From Paenibacillus sp. FJAT-26967 (GTDB taxonomy: Bacteria; Bacillota; Bacilli; Paenibacillales; NBRC-103111), in contig NZ_LMXH01000005.1 in assembly GCF_001541095.1 (NCBI RefSeq), forward strand, positions 62,001-126,000: a stretch of 64,000 bases of DNA, given 5' to 3'. A model generated the notes under the pieces. That model did not search any database, was not told the DNA's origin, and was given only the letters and a program-made list of their open reading frames with translations. Positions 25,650-35,776 of the stretch are shown here, in pieces (position 1 is the first letter of the stretch; each line of letters begins with the position of its first letter). The position numbers and the translations under genes are program-made.

Positions 25650-28600
25650 ATGTCGGAACATGAAAAGAAATCCAGTGAATCAACGGATATTTTAGACGAA
25701 AAGCAATTGCTTCAAGTGCTGCTGGCTTTTAAAAAAGGCGACTTTTCTGTTCGGATGCCTTACGACCTGAACGGGATGCCGGGTAAGATTGCGGACACCC
25801 TGAATGATATTCTGGATATGCAGGAAAATGTGGTGCAGGAAGTCCAGACCGTTGAGCGCATCGTAGGCAAAGAAGGCAATACAAACCGCCGTTTCACGTG
25901 CCGGACTAATGGTGGAAGCTGGAATACGTTCAATGATTCGCTGAATAATTTGATCAGTGATCTCATCCAGCCGACAGGCGAAATGGTTCGTGTGATTAAC
26001 GCAGTTGCCCAGGGGGATCTATCCCAGAAAGTCGAAGTCGATTTCGAAGGGCGTTCTCTGACGGGAGAATTTCTGCGTACGGCTAACAACATTAACCGGA
26101 TGGTTAACCAGTTGGGTACTTTTGCCGCCGAAGTTACGCGCGTAGCGCGGGAGGTAGGTACCGAGGGGATCTTGGGCGGACAAGCCGAAGTCACGGATGT
26201 CTCGGGTACTTGGCGCGATCTGACCGAAAGTGTAAACAATATGGCGAGCAACTTGACTGATCAGGTCCGGAATATCGCGGATGTGACAACGGCTGTGGCG
26301 AAGGGTGACTTGTCGCGCAAAATTACAGTTAACGCCAAAGGCGAAATCCTGGAGCTGAAGAACACGATCAATACGATGGTGGATCAGCTTAGTACGTTCG
26401 GCTCCGAGGTTACCCGTGTGGCCCGTGAGGTAGGCACCGAAGGTAAGCTGGGCGGACAAGCCGACGTTAAGGGCGTTTCGGGAACTTGGTACGATTTGAC
26501 TGAAAGTGTTAACGATATGGCAAGCAATTTGACCAACCAGGTCCGGAACATTGCGGTTGTGACGACGGCGGTAGCGAACGGGGACCTCTCCAAGAAGATT
26601 ACCGAAGAAGCGCAGGGCGAGATTCTGGAGCTGAAGAATACGATCAATACGATGGTGGACCAGCTCAGCACCTTTGGTTCCGAGGTTACGCGTGTGGCGC
26701 GTGAGGTAGGTACGGAAGGTATTCTCGGAGGACAGGCGGACGTTAAAGGCGTGTCCGGAACATGGCGCGATTTGACCGAGAGCGTGAACTACATGGCGAC
26801 GAACCTGACGAATCAGGTGCGGAATATCGCCGAGGTCACGACAGCGGTAGCGACAGGCGATTTGTCCAAAAAGATCGCCGTAGACGCCAAAGGCGAGATT
26901 CTGCAGCTGAAGAGTACGATCAATATCATGGTGGATCAGCTCAGCATCTTTGCTTCCGAGGTTACGCGTGTAGCGCGTGAGGTCAGTAATGAGGGCAAGC
27001 TGGGCGGCAGAGCGGATGTTAAAGGCGTGTCCGGAACTTGGAAAGACCTGACGGATAGCGTGAACTACATGGCGAGCACGCTGACTGATCAGGTCCGCAA
27101 TATCGCGGAAGTCACAACCGCTGTTGCGAAGGGTGACTTGTCCAAACAGATTACGGTAAATGCGACAGGTGAAATTCTGGAGTTGAAGAACACGATCAAC
27201 ACGATGGTGGATCAGCTCAGCACGTTTGCGTCCGAGGTCACGCGTGTTGCGCGGGAAGTAGGCACGGACGGCAGACTGGGCGGTCAGGCGAACGTGAAAG
27301 GCGTATCCGGTACATGGAAGGATTTGACCGACAGCGTTAATGACATGGCCAGCAATTTGACCAATCAGGTCCGGAATATCGCGGTGGTGACGACAGCGGT
27401 AGCGAACGGCGATTTGTCCAAGAAAATTTCCGAAGACGCCCAGGGCGAAATTCTGGAGCTGAAGAACACGATTAATACAATGGTGGATCAGCTCAGTACG
27501 TTTGCATCCGAAGTTACGCGCGTGGCGCGTGAGGTAGGTACGGAAGGAAGATTGGGCGGACAGGCCCAGGTTAAAGGTGTAGCGGGTACCTGGAAAGACC
27601 TGACGGAGAGCGTTAACGACATGGCGAGCAATCTGACGGATCAGGTTCGGAACATCGCGGACGTGACGACTGCCGTAGCGAAAGGTGATTTGTCGCGCAA
27701 AATTACGGTAGACGTTAAGGGCGAAATGCTGCAGCTGAAAAGCACGATCAATACAATGGTGGATCAGCTCAGCAACTTTGCGTCCGAGGTTACCCGTGTG
27801 GCGCGCGAGTTCGGTACGGATGGCAAGCTCGGAGGCCAGGCGGATGTGAAAGGGGTCTCGGGTACCTGGAAAGACCTGACGGATACGGTGAACTACATGA
27901 CGGGCAACTTGACCAGTCAAGTTCGTAATATCGCGGACGTGACGACAGCCGTAGCAAACGGAGACCTGTCCAAGAAGATTACGGTTGATGTGAAAGGCGA
28001 GCTGCTCGAGCTGAAGAACACGACCAACACGATGGTGGACCAGCTCAGTTCCTTCGCCTCCGAAGTTACGCGTGTCGCCCGTGAAGTAGGTACGGACGGC
28101 AAGCTGGGAGGCCAAGCGCATGTGAACGGAGTCGGCGGGATCTGGAAAGACTTGACCGACAATGTTAATACGATGGCGACGAACCTGACCAACCAGGTAC
28201 GGGGCATCGCCAAGGTCGTGACTGCCGTAGCGAACGGTAACCTGAAACAGAAGCTGACGGTCGATGCGGCTGGTGAGATTTATGATCTGAGCGAAACGAT
28301 CAATAGCATGATCGATACGCTCGATACGTTCGCTGACCAGGTTACCACTGTTGCACGTGAAGTAGGCACGGAAGGTAAGCTGGGAGGCCAGGCGCATGTT
28401 CCGGGAGCATCGGGTACATGGCGTGACTTGACGGATAACGTTAACTACATGGCGTCAACCTTGACCACTCAGGTGCGGCAGATTACGAATGTAGCTACGG
28501 CCGTAACCAAAGGAGATCTATCCCGGAGCATTGATGTTGCCGCGGGTGGGGAAGTTGCCACACTCAAAGACAATATCAACGAGATGATCCGTAATCTCAA

Positions 28601-31424
28601 GGAAACGACCCGGATCAATACCGAGCAGGACTGGTTAAAAACGAACCTGGCGAAATTCAGCCGGTTGCTTCAAGGGCAGCGTGATCTGTATGAAGTCTGC
28701 CGCATGATCATGTCCGAGCTTGCACCGCTTGTCTCGATGCAGCACGGTGTATTCTATATGAACGAAGCTAACGGGGGAGAGCCTCTCCTGCGGATGTTCT
28801 CCAGTTATGCCTACCAGCAGCGGAAGCATCTGTCGAATGAGTTCCGCATGGGGCAAGGGCTTGTCGGCCAGTGCCTGATCGAGAAGCAGCGTATCCTTCT
28901 GACCAATGTACCCGAAGACTACGTGGTTATCGGTTCCGGTCTGGGTGAGGCGGCCCCCCTCAATATCGTGCTATTGCCGATTATGTTCGAGGATCAGGTC
29001 CTGGCGGTTATGGAGCTCGCCTCCTTCCGCCGGTTTACCGAGATCGATATTGCCTTCCTGGATCAGCTGACCGAGAGCATCGGTATTGTGCTGAACACGA
29101 TGCAGGCGAACATGCGAACGGAGGAACTCCTGTCTCAGTCCCAATCGCTTGCCGAGGAGCTTAAGAAGCAGCAAGAAGAGCTTCAGCATACGAACGACGA
29201 GCTGGAAGACAAAGCGAAGCTGCTTGTTATCCAGAAGGCGGAAGTAGAGAGCAAGAACAATGAAGTGGAGCAGGCCAAGCACTTCCTCGAAGAGAAGGCG
29301 GAACAGCTTGCGCTGACGTCCAGATACAAGTCCGAATTCTTAGCGAATATGTCGCACGAGCTCCGGACTCCGCTGAACAGCTTGCTGCTACTTGCCGAGC
29401 AGCTGTCCGAGAATCCGGATCATAACTTGACCGGCGATCAAGTGAAGTTTGCCCGGACCATTCACGAGTCCGGTCTGGATCTGCTTAATCTCATTAACGA
29501 TATTCTGGACTTATCGAAGATTGAATCAGGCACGATCTCACCGGATCTCAATGAGATTAAGCTGACCGAAATCTCCGATACGATGGAGCGTACGTTCCGT
29601 CACATCGCTAATGACAAGCAGCTTGATTTCAAGATCAAGATGGAGAAAGCTCTGCCTGAATCCATTATTTCTGATTCCAAGCGCTTGCAGCAAATTTTGA
29701 AAAATCTGTTGTCCAACGCGTTTAAATTCACCGAGAAGGGTGAAATTGTCCTTCTTATGCGCCGCGTTTCCAGCGGTTGGAGCCAGGATAATGAATCGCT
29801 GAACCGGGCCCGGATGGTTCTCGCATTCTCGGTAGGGGATACCGGAATCGGAATTTCGGAGGACAAGCAGCATATTATCTTCGAGGCGTTCCAGCAGGCC
29901 GATGGCAGTACGAATCGCGTATACGGCGGTACCGGACTGGGGCTGGCCATTTCCCGTGAAATTGCCGGTATGCTGGGCGGGGAAATTACGCTCTTCAGTG
30001 TCGTAAACGTGGGAAGCACCTTCACACTGTTCCTGCCGGTTGATCTTGATCCGGCTATGCTGGAAGCTGCTGCAACCTATGTGCCTGAAGTGATTGACGT
30101 TACGCCTCCTCCTCAGAGTTATCTGGGTGTGGATCGGGTAGAACCGACGCAGCTTGTAGATGACCGCAACGATATCGAACCCGGAGATCGTGTGTTCCTT
30201 ATTATCGAAGACGACATGAAGTTCAATGAAATTCTGCTGGATCTGCTTCATAAAAAAGGACTGAAGGGTGTTATCACGCCTAAAGGTAACAAAGCTGCGG
30301 CGCTTGCGAAGAAATACAACCCTGTAGCGATTACGCTGGATTTAAGGCTCGAAGATATGAATGGCTCCTCAGTACTCGATCAGTTGAAAGATGACATCGA
30401 GCTGCGTCATATTCCAGTTACGGTCATGACGATTGAAGATGATGCGACCGAACTTCTGCAGCGCGGTGTATTCGACTTCCTATGCAAACCGATCAAGAAC
30501 GAGGATCTGGAGAACGCTATCGATAAGCTGAATGCATTCAGCGAGAAGCCCTATCAGCAGCTGCTTGTCGGGATGTCGGATGCGGACCGCCGGAAGCAGA
30601 CAGTAGATCTTGTTAAGAATTCAGATATCAAAATCAGCTCGACAGATACCGGGCGTAAGGCGCTGAATCAGCTGAAATCCAAAGATTTCGACTGTGTACT
30701 CGTCGATACGGATTTACCGGATATGGGTCCGGCCCAGTTTGTCAGAGAGATGCAGAAGAACGCTAAAAATAAACACAAGCCGGTACTGATTAACCGCAGC
30801 CAGAAGCTCTCCAGAGAAGAAGAAGCGGATCTGGAGGAACTACGCTCCATTGCGGTGATCAAGGATGTCAGAACGCCAATTGGCATTGTTGATGAAACGA
30901 TGTTGTTCATGCACCGCAAACTGGATAACCTGAGGGATGATCAGAAACAAATTCTGATTAAGAATCATCAGTCTAATGAACATATCGAGTCCAAAACAGT
31001 TCTGATCGTCGATGACGATATCCGTAATATCTTTGCATTGACCACTATTCTGGAGCGTCAGAATATGAAGGTTCTTTCCGCTGAGAACGGGCATGATGCA
31101 ATTGAAATCCTGGAACAGTCGCCGGATATCAACATCGTCCTGATGGATATTATGATGCCGGTTATGGACGGTTACGAAACGATGCGCGAAATCCGCAGCA
31201 GACCGCATTTCGCGGACCTACCGATCATCGCGCTGACCGCCAAGGCGATGAAGGGTGACCGCGAGCAGTGTCTGGAAGCGGGAGCTTCGGATTACATTAC
31301 GAAGCCGGTCAACAGCGCGCAGCTCTTAACGATGCTGCGCGGCTGGTTTATGGCCCAGGACGGGCAGGAGCCTGCTCCTACCGGGGCGCCGGGTTCCGAG
31401 CCGTTCGGATGGATGAAGGGCTAA
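25650..31424 (+). CDS. Giant soluble hybrid histidine kinase with tandem HAMP repeats
   Basis: A 1,924-residue protein with no signal peptide or membrane helix. Residues about 20-985 are HAMP repeats: nine 92-residue units, each carrying VARE...LGG(Q/R)A and GDLS...ELK..IN.MVDQL signatures, plus a diverged N-terminal unit. A GAF domain (about 1005-1150) and a coiled coil (about 1155-1225) follow. HisKA has the phospho-acceptor His1236 in SHELRTPLN; the ATPase domain has [14 protein letters not shown] and GGTGLGLAI. Three receiver domains follow: the first with Asp1564, the second degenerate, the third with Asp1833 in LMDIMMP and Lys in TKP. This resembles fungal group III (Nik1/Os-1) osmosensing kinases and their bacterial relatives. 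GGAGG precedes the ATG. The signal sensed is unknown. It stands alone with a terminator. Confidence 0.92.
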   Translation: MSEHEKKSSESTDILDEKQLLQVLLAFKKGDFSVRMPYDLNGMPGKIADTLNDILDMQENVVQEVQTVERIVGKEGNTNRRFTCRTNGGSWNTFNDSLNNLISDLIQPTGEMVRVINAVAQGDLSQKVEVDFEGRSLTGEFLRTANNINRMVNQLGTFAAEVTRVAREVGTEGILGGQAEVTDVSGTWRDLTESVNNMASNLTDQVRNIADVTTAVAKGDLSRKITVNAKGEILELKNTINTMVDQLSTFGSEVTRVAREVGTEGKLGGQADVKGVSGTWYDLTESVNDMASNLTNQVRNIAVVTTAVANGDLSKKITEEAQGEILELKNTINTMVDQLSTFGSEVTRVAREVGTEGILGGQADVKGVSGTWRDLTESVNYMATNLTNQVRNIAEVTTAVATGDLSKKIAVDAKGEILQLKSTINIMVDQLSIFASEVTRVAREVSNEGKLGGRADVKGVSGTWKDLTDSVNYMASTLTDQVRNIAEVTTAVAKGDLSKQITVNATGEILELKNTINTMVDQLSTFASEVTRVAREVGTDGRLGGQANVKGVSGTWKDLTDSVNDMASNLTNQVRNIAVVTTAVANGDLSKKISEDAQGEILELKNTINTMVDQLSTFASEVTRVAREVGTEGRLGGQAQVKGVAGTWKDLTESVNDMASNLTDQVRNIADVTTAVAKGDLSRKITVDVKGEMLQLKSTINTMVDQLSNFASEVTRVAREFGTDGKLGGQADVKGVSGTWKDLTDTVNYMTGNLTSQVRNIADVTTAVANGDLSKKITVDVKGELLELKNTTNTMVDQLSSFASEVTRVAREVGTDGKLGGQAHVNGVGGIWKDLTDNVNTMATNLTNQVRGIAKVVTAVANGNLKQKLTVDAAGEIYDLSETINSMIDTLDTFADQVTTVAREVGTEGKLGGQAHVPGASGTWRDLTDNVNYMASTLTTQVRQITNVATAVTKGDLSRSIDVAAGGEVATLKDNINEMIRNLKETTRINTEQDWLKTNLAKFSRLLQGQRDLYEVCRMIMSELAPLVSMQHGVFYMNEANGGEPLLRMFSSYAYQQRKHLSNEFRMGQGLVGQCLIEKQRILLTNVPEDYVVIGSGLGEAAPLNIVLLPIMFEDQVLAVMELASFRRFTEIDIAFLDQLTESIGIVLNTMQANMRTEELLSQSQSLAEELKKQQEELQHTNDELEDKAKLLVIQKAEVESKNNEVEQAKHFLEEKAEQLALTSRYKSEFLANMSHELRTPLNSLLLLAEQLSENPDHNLTGDQVKFARTIHESGLDLLNLINDILDLSKIESGTISPDLNEIKLTEISDTMERTFRHIANDKQLDFKIKMEKALPESIISDSKRLQQILKNLLSNAFKFTEKGEIVLLMRRVSSGWSQDNESLNRARMVLAFSVGDTGIGISEDKQHIIFEAFQQADGSTNRVYGGTGLGLAISREIAGMLGGEITLFSVVNVGSTFTLFLPVDLDPAMLEAAATYVPEVIDVTPPPQSYLGVDRVEPTQLVDDRNDIEPGDRVFLIIEDDMKFNEILLDLLHKKGLKGVITPKGNKAAALAKKYNPVAITLDLRLEDMNGSSVLDQLKDDIELRHIPVTVMTIEDDATELLQRGVFDFLCKPIKNEDLENAIDKLNAFSEKPYQQLLVGMSDADRRKQTVDLVKNSDIKISSTDTGRKALNQLKSKDFDCVLVDTDLPDMGPAQFVREMQKNAKNKHKPVLINRSQKLSREEEADLEELRSIAVIKDVRTPIGIVDETMLFMHRKLDNLRDDQKQILIKNHQSNEHIESKTVLIVDDDIRNIFALTTILERQNMKVLSAENGHDAIEILEQSPDINIVLMDIMMPVMDGYETMREIRSRPHFADLPIIALTAKAMKGDREQCLEAGASDYITKPVNSAQLLTMLRGWFMAQDGQEPAPTGAPGSEPFGWMKG
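26154..28637 (+). repeat. Nine tandem 276-bp coding repeats (HAMP units)
   Basis: The GTAGG(T/C)AC codons of the VGTEG motif recur exactly every 276 bases from 26154 to 28362, with no insertion or deletion. Copies differ mostly at third codon positions, though longer identical stretches exist between neighbours. Confidence 0.85.
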
Positions 31425-31437
31425 TAGAAGGGAAGAT

Positions 31438-31470
31438 AGAGCCGTGTGCGCAAGCACACGGCTCTTTTTT
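31438..31470 (+). terminator. Terminator after the giant kinase gene
   Basis: A perfect 12-bp stem AGAGCCGTGTGC/GCACACGGCTCT with a GCAA tetraloop, followed by TTTTT. Confidence 0.95.
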
Positions 31471-31766
31471 AAGGGATGATATGGAAGAAGGAGCTTGTTG
31501 TGAGTTGGTGAATAAACAGAAAATTTACTCCAAAATTATGTTGAATTACGGATAATTACTTCATATAATGAGATCAACCCGATCTTTTTAGACCGCGGGA
31601 TTTCTTGAAAGAACGAATAGATGGTACAAGTGGGCAATTCAGCGCACATACAGATAGATTGGCCTAGCTACGAACAGAACAAAGGCCATCCGTGGGAGAG
31701 ACCCGTAAGATGAATGGGGATACGTCTTAATTTGCAGATCGTCCTACACACACTGGAGGTACAATT

Positions 31767-32456
31767 ATGGACAAAACCATGCTGGAAAAAGTACGGGGAG
31801 GAATCATTGTTTCGTGTCAGGCGCTGCCTGAGGAGCCTTTGTTCGGCAGCGAAGTGATGGCGAAAATGGCAATAGCTGCGCAAGCGGGAGGCGCAGTCGG
31901 GATACGGGCCAACACCCCGGTAGATATTGCAGCTATTAAAGCGGAAGTGAATTTGCCTCTGATCGGGCTGTGGAAACGCGATTATGAAGGCAGTGAAGTC
32001 TATATTACTCCTACTCTCGAGGAAGCCGAAGAAGTCATCCGCGCAGGAGCGGACATCGTAGCGCTGGATGCGACCTCCCGTCCCCGCCCCAAAGGGGAGA
32101 CGCTGGAAGAGCTGGCGGCAAAGCTCAGAAGCCGGGGAGATGTCCTGCTGATGGCGGATATTTCTACAGTGGAGGAGGGGCTGCGGGCGGAGGAGCTCGG
32201 CTTCCATATTCTCTCGACTACGATGTCCGGATATACACCGTACAGCCCGCAGCAGGAAGGCCCCGACTTTGATTTGATCCGGGAGCTTGCCGCGAGAGCT
32301 TCTGTACCGGTGTTTGCCGAAGGGCGCATCCATACCCGGGAAGAAGCGGTCGAATGCTTCCGCAGCGGCGCGTATACGGTTGTAATCGGAGGTGCCATAA
32401 CGCGTCCTCAGCAGATTACGAAGCGGTTTACCGACTTTGTCCGGACTCAAGGGTAA
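31767..32456 (+). CDS. nanE: N-acetylmannosamine-6-phosphate 2-epimerase
   Basis: A 229-residue TIM-barrel enzyme that converts ManNAc-6-P to GlcNAc-6-P in sialic acid and amino sugar breakdown. Family signatures are GGIIVSCQALPEEPL at the N-terminus, GLWKRDYEGSEVYITPT (with the catalytic Lys) near residue 70, ALDATSRPRP near 110 and FAEGRIHT near 190. The length is normal. CTGGAGG precedes the ATG. Other nan genes are absent nearby; the next gene, DUF4127, lies 240 bases downstream on the same strand. Confidence 0.88.
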   Translation: MDKTMLEKVRGGIIVSCQALPEEPLFGSEVMAKMAIAAQAGGAVGIRANTPVDIAAIKAEVNLPLIGLWKRDYEGSEVYITPTLEEAEEVIRAGADIVALDATSRPRPKGETLEELAAKLRSRGDVLLMADISTVEEGLRAEELGFHILSTTMSGYTPYSPQQEGPDFDLIRELAARASVPVFAEGRIHTREEAVECFRSGAYTVVIGGAITRPQQITKRFTDFVRTQG

Positions 32457-32697
32457 GACGCTGCGACATAGATCCGGCTGCCTGTTCTTCCCCAGGGCGT
32501 TACAGCCGAAGCTTGTAAGTGCAGGGGCGGAGTCCGCAGAAGGAAGCGGACGTAGTCGGATGGAATACAATAGAAAGCACAGTTAATTCTTGCTTGGGCT
32601 GGATAGACGTTCATCTTGTTATTCATACATACATATCCAGATCAGGAAGAAGCCCGAACCTAATTATTTTTCCATGTATATGAGGAGGATATCAAGA

Positions 32698-34407
32698 ATG
32701 ACGAAAATCGCTTTTGTACCCTTGGACGAGCGGCCCTGCAATCTGGAATTCCCGCGTCAGCTAGCGGCTATGACCGATCTGGAAATGTCGGTACCGCCCG
32801 TTTCCATTCTGGGCCGGAAGAAGACGCCGGCAGACACGTCTGCTCTGCAGGACTGGCTGCTTCATGAAGGGGAACAGGCGGATCATGCCATCGTTTCCCT
32901 CGATATGCTGGTATATGGGGGCATTGTGCCCTCGCGTTTGCATCACTTGACGGAGCAGGATACGCTGAACCGCCTGGAAGTGCTGCGTGAACTGAAGCGA
33001 ATACGCCCTCAGCTGCGTATTCATGCGTTCAATCTCATTATGCGCGTACCGGCTTATTCCAGCAGTGAGGAGGAGCCGGATTATTACGCGGACTACGGCC
33101 GCGAATTGTTCCTGTACGGCTGGTACCGGGACAAAAAGGAGCAGGAAGTCCTGACGGAGGAAGAGGAGCAGGCTTACGCGGATATTCTGGCAAAAGTACC
33201 GCCGGAGGTGCTGGCTGATTTCGTAGGCCGCCGGGCTATTAACTCCTTCGTGAATCATCAGGCCCTGCAGCTTGCTGCGGAAGGCATCATCGATTATCTG
33301 ATCATCCCTCTGGACGATAACTCCCGCTACGGCTTCTCGCCTCTGGAACAGCGGGCGCTTGCCATTCGCTCCGAGGAACTGGATCTGCTTGACCGCGTAG
33401 CGATCTATCCGGGCGCGGATGAGATCGGCTGCACGCTGTTCGCGCGTATCTTCTGCGAAACGAAGCAGTATCTGCCCAAAGTGTATGTGCGCTATTCGTC
33501 TACACGCGGGCCTTTCTGCATTCCGAAGTATGAGGACCGCAGCCTGGGCGAGAGCATCAAGGCGCACCTGACCAGTGCGGGCGCCTTTATGGCGGACAGC
33601 TCGCATGGCGCAGACGCCGTGCTGATGGTCCACTCGCCGGCTGTCGGTGAGGCCGACATGGCCGAGACGTCCCATGCGTGGGGACAGCGCCACCGCACCT
33701 ACTTCTCCGAAGTGAATATGCGCGAGTTCGCCCAGGCGATGCGCGTCTACCTCGGCGAAGGCCGCACTGTGGCGCTTGCTGACGTCTCCGTCTGCAACGG
33801 CGGAGACACAGTCCTGCTCAAGCTGCTAGCCCGCCTGGGCCAGCTTGAGGGGCTGTCCGCGTATGCCGGATGGAACACCTCCGGCAATACGCTGGGCACG
33901 GTGATCGCCCACGCGATCATCGAAGCGTACTACGCGGGCGCAGAGAGCGCCTCTGCGGGCGCCTTTGCGCAGGCGGCTGTGTCTGGCGCATCTCTGCCAG
34001 CAGAGGCGGCAGCGGCTGTCTCCGCGGCCGGAATTCCGGCAGTAGAAGCCGCCCCAGCCGCAGCAGCCGGGACGCCTCTTGGCTGGCAAGGTGCGCTGAC
34101 GCGCAGCGAAGAGCAGCAGCGAAGCAGCCGGGCGTTCTATCTGTACCGGCTGGTGGAGGATTGGGGCTACCAGGCGATTATCCGCAAGGAAGTAACGGAG
34201 AAAGTACTGCCCGGGCTTGGAGCCAACTACTTCAGTCTGCCTGGAGTACAGCAGCAGGTTGAAGATCTCATTGCGGACAAGCTCCGCGCTTTCGCGGAAG
34301 AGCGTCTTAACGGCATTACGCCGCTTCGGATCGATATTACCAATGTGCACCTGCCTTGGAACCGGATGTTTGAGGTCGGTTTTGACCTTGCTTTGAAGAG
34401 CGAATAA
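32698..34407 (+). CDS. DUF4127 family protein
   Basis: A 569-residue cytoplasmic protein that begins KIAFVPLDERPCNLEFPRQLA, the usual opening of DUF4127. Further family-like stretches are VSLDMLVYGGIVPSR, LDDNSRYGFSP, DVSVCNGGD and YAGWNTSGNTLGT. No enzymatic activity has been established for the family that I know of. An alanine-rich insertion of about 45 residues (near 415-465, GC-rich DNA 33940-34080) interrupts the C-terminal third and looks like a disordered linker. AGGAGG precedes the ATG at 32698; an upstream frame extension has no ribosome site. Its place after nanE hints at a link to amino sugar use, which is inference. Confidence 0.75.
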   Translation: MTKIAFVPLDERPCNLEFPRQLAAMTDLEMSVPPVSILGRKKTPADTSALQDWLLHEGEQADHAIVSLDMLVYGGIVPSRLHHLTEQDTLNRLEVLRELKRIRPQLRIHAFNLIMRVPAYSSSEEEPDYYADYGRELFLYGWYRDKKEQEVLTEEEEQAYADILAKVPPEVLADFVGRRAINSFVNHQALQLAAEGIIDYLIIPLDDNSRYGFSPLEQRALAIRSEELDLLDRVAIYPGADEIGCTLFARIFCETKQYLPKVYVRYSSTRGPFCIPKYEDRSLGESIKAHLTSAGAFMADSSHGADAVLMVHSPAVGEADMAETSHAWGQRHRTYFSEVNMREFAQAMRVYLGEGRTVALADVSVCNGGDTVLLKLLARLGQLEGLSAYAGWNTSGNTLGTVIAHAIIEAYYAGAESASAGAFAQAAVSGASLPAEAAAAVSAAGIPAVEAAPAAAAGTPLGWQGALTRSEEQQRSSRAFYLYRLVEDWGYQAIIRKEVTEKVLPGLGANYFSLPGVQQQVEDLIADKLRAFAEERLNGITPLRIDITNVHLPWNRMFEVGFDLALKSE

Positions 34408-34441
34408 AAAAGGTTTGTCCCGCTTGTCCGGGACCTGCCGG

Positions 34442-34477
34442 AGCCGTTCTCTGTCATGGACAGGGACGGCTTTTTTG
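34442..34477 (+). terminator. Terminator after the DUF4127 gene
   Basis: AGCCGTTCTCTGTC pairs with GACAGGGACGGCT around ATG, followed by TTTTT. Confidence 0.9.
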
Positions 34478-34649
34478 GTTCTCCGGCATAATGTTCAGGG
34501 CTGCGGATGAACTGTTGTCCTTTTTTCCGGAACAGGCCCATACAATATAGGGTGAATGTCATTCGCACAACTGCCGTGAAACAGGTATAATGGTGATGTC
34601 GAAATATGTAGATTGTGCCCATGCAATCTTGATCATTGAGGAGGTACCT

Positions 34650-35357
34650 ATGTCCGGATTTATTGGGAAGATTAAACAGGGCGCAGCCGAAGCGGGTAAG
34701 AGAGCGCAGCAAACAATCGAAGTAAACCGGCTGAAGCTGCAAATAGCGGCCAAGCAGAAAGATATGCAGAAACTGTATACCCAAATCGGTGAAATCGTCT
34801 ATGAGGCCTACAAACATGAAGATCCATACCCAGACAGTCAGGTTGCAGCCGTAACGGGCGATCTGAGCACCCTTGACGCCGAAATCAAAGCCATGCGGGA
34901 TCGTATGTACAGCCTGTATGACGAAAAGTCATGCGAATGCGGCCATGTTGTCGCCATCGATACCAGGTTCTGTCCTAACTGCGGCCGTAAATTCGAGCCG
35001 TATACAGAGCCGGCCCAATTTAATGCGATCGTGGATCTCAAGCCTTTCTGCCCGCACTGCAAAGAAGATATCGAACCTGGCATGCAGTATTGTACCGGCT
35101 GCGGCTATCATTTGAGTGAAGAGGATATCGCCAAGCAGGGGCAAGAAGGCGGAGTTCCATACGCGGGTAAGTATGAGGATACGTTCGAAGACTCCGCAGT
35201 TAATCAGGAGGACCGCGATCAGGGAAACAGCCGCCAGTCCAACCAGTATGTGCAGCGGGATGTGAATCATGCTGAAGATGCCCGCGAGGAAACGGACAAC
35301 AGATATTACGGGAATAGCTACGGCGGAAGCTATGAGAATAAGCCGGACAATAAATAA
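34650..35357 (+). CDS. Zinc-ribbon and coiled-coil protein
   Basis: A 235-residue cytoplasmic protein. Residues 10-95 form a basic helical/coiled-coil region. Two zinc ribbons follow: C-x-C in SCECGH with FCPNCGRKF near residues 92-115, then FCPHC with YCTGCGYHL near 132-155. The last 75 residues are polar, acidic and probably disordered, rich in Asn, Glu and Tyr. Such proteins are common next to stress or envelope genes, but the function is unknown. GAGGAGG precedes the ATG at 34650. No operon partner. Confidence 0.7.
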   Translation: MSGFIGKIKQGAAEAGKRAQQTIEVNRLKLQIAAKQKDMQKLYTQIGEIVYEAYKHEDPYPDSQVAAVTGDLSTLDAEIKAMRDRMYSLYDEKSCECGHVVAIDTRFCPNCGRKFEPYTEPAQFNAIVDLKPFCPHCKEDIEPGMQYCTGCGYHLSEEDIAKQGQEGGVPYAGKYEDTFEDSAVNQEDRDQGNSRQSNQYVQRDVNHAEDAREETDNRYYGNSYGGSYENKPDNK

Positions 35358-35575
35358 GCTCGCAGCTGGAATTTTATCGTTTTAATTCGGGCGGTGGCCT
35401 GTCGGCTACATGATTGGCTCCGGTACTCAGTTTTATTCCCGGTTCAGCAGGTAGTCCCAAGTAAAGATGCTATAGACTGCGGTACTTTCTTTTTAGAAGA
35501 CCCGATATTAGAAAAATCCAGTGCTGCCTGCAAATATATGGCGTATGCTGAGAATATCCTTGCATCAGGCATGGC

Positions 35576-35613
35576 TCCTTCAACACGGGCCATCCCGGTG
35601 GAAGGATTTTTTT
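35576..35613 (+). terminator. Terminator-like hairpin with no gene directly upstream
   Basis: TCCTTC-AACA-CGGG pairs with CCCG-GTG-GAAGGA around CCAT, followed by seven Ts. The nearest upstream stop codon is 218 bases away, so it may end the zinc-ribbon transcript or a separate small RNA. Confidence 0.7.
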
Positions 35614-35627
35614 ATTGCCATTATTTA

Positions 35628-35641
35628 TGATAGCGCTTGCA
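35628..35641 (+). promoter_or_regulatory. cre-like site upstream of the metallophosphoesterase gene
   Basis: TGATAGCGCTTGCA differs from the CcpA consensus TGWNANCGNTNWCA at one position and lies 136 bases before the start codon. Confidence 0.45.
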
Positions 35642-35776
35642 AAATTGTGGAAAACGTTAAATAATAAGATGGAATATTCCATATATATTAATTACATTGA
35701 AGAATAAATTTAAAAGGAGGGACGTTTGGTACCGGGTAACTGGCATACATCAAAACAACATACACAGGAGGATGTT

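Noticed and set aside
26019-28397. 792-codon open frame opposite the HAMP repeats
   Set aside because: Each 276-bp repeat is a multiple of three, so one stop-free antisense frame repeats nine times; there is no ribosome site and the sense frame is clearly a kinase.
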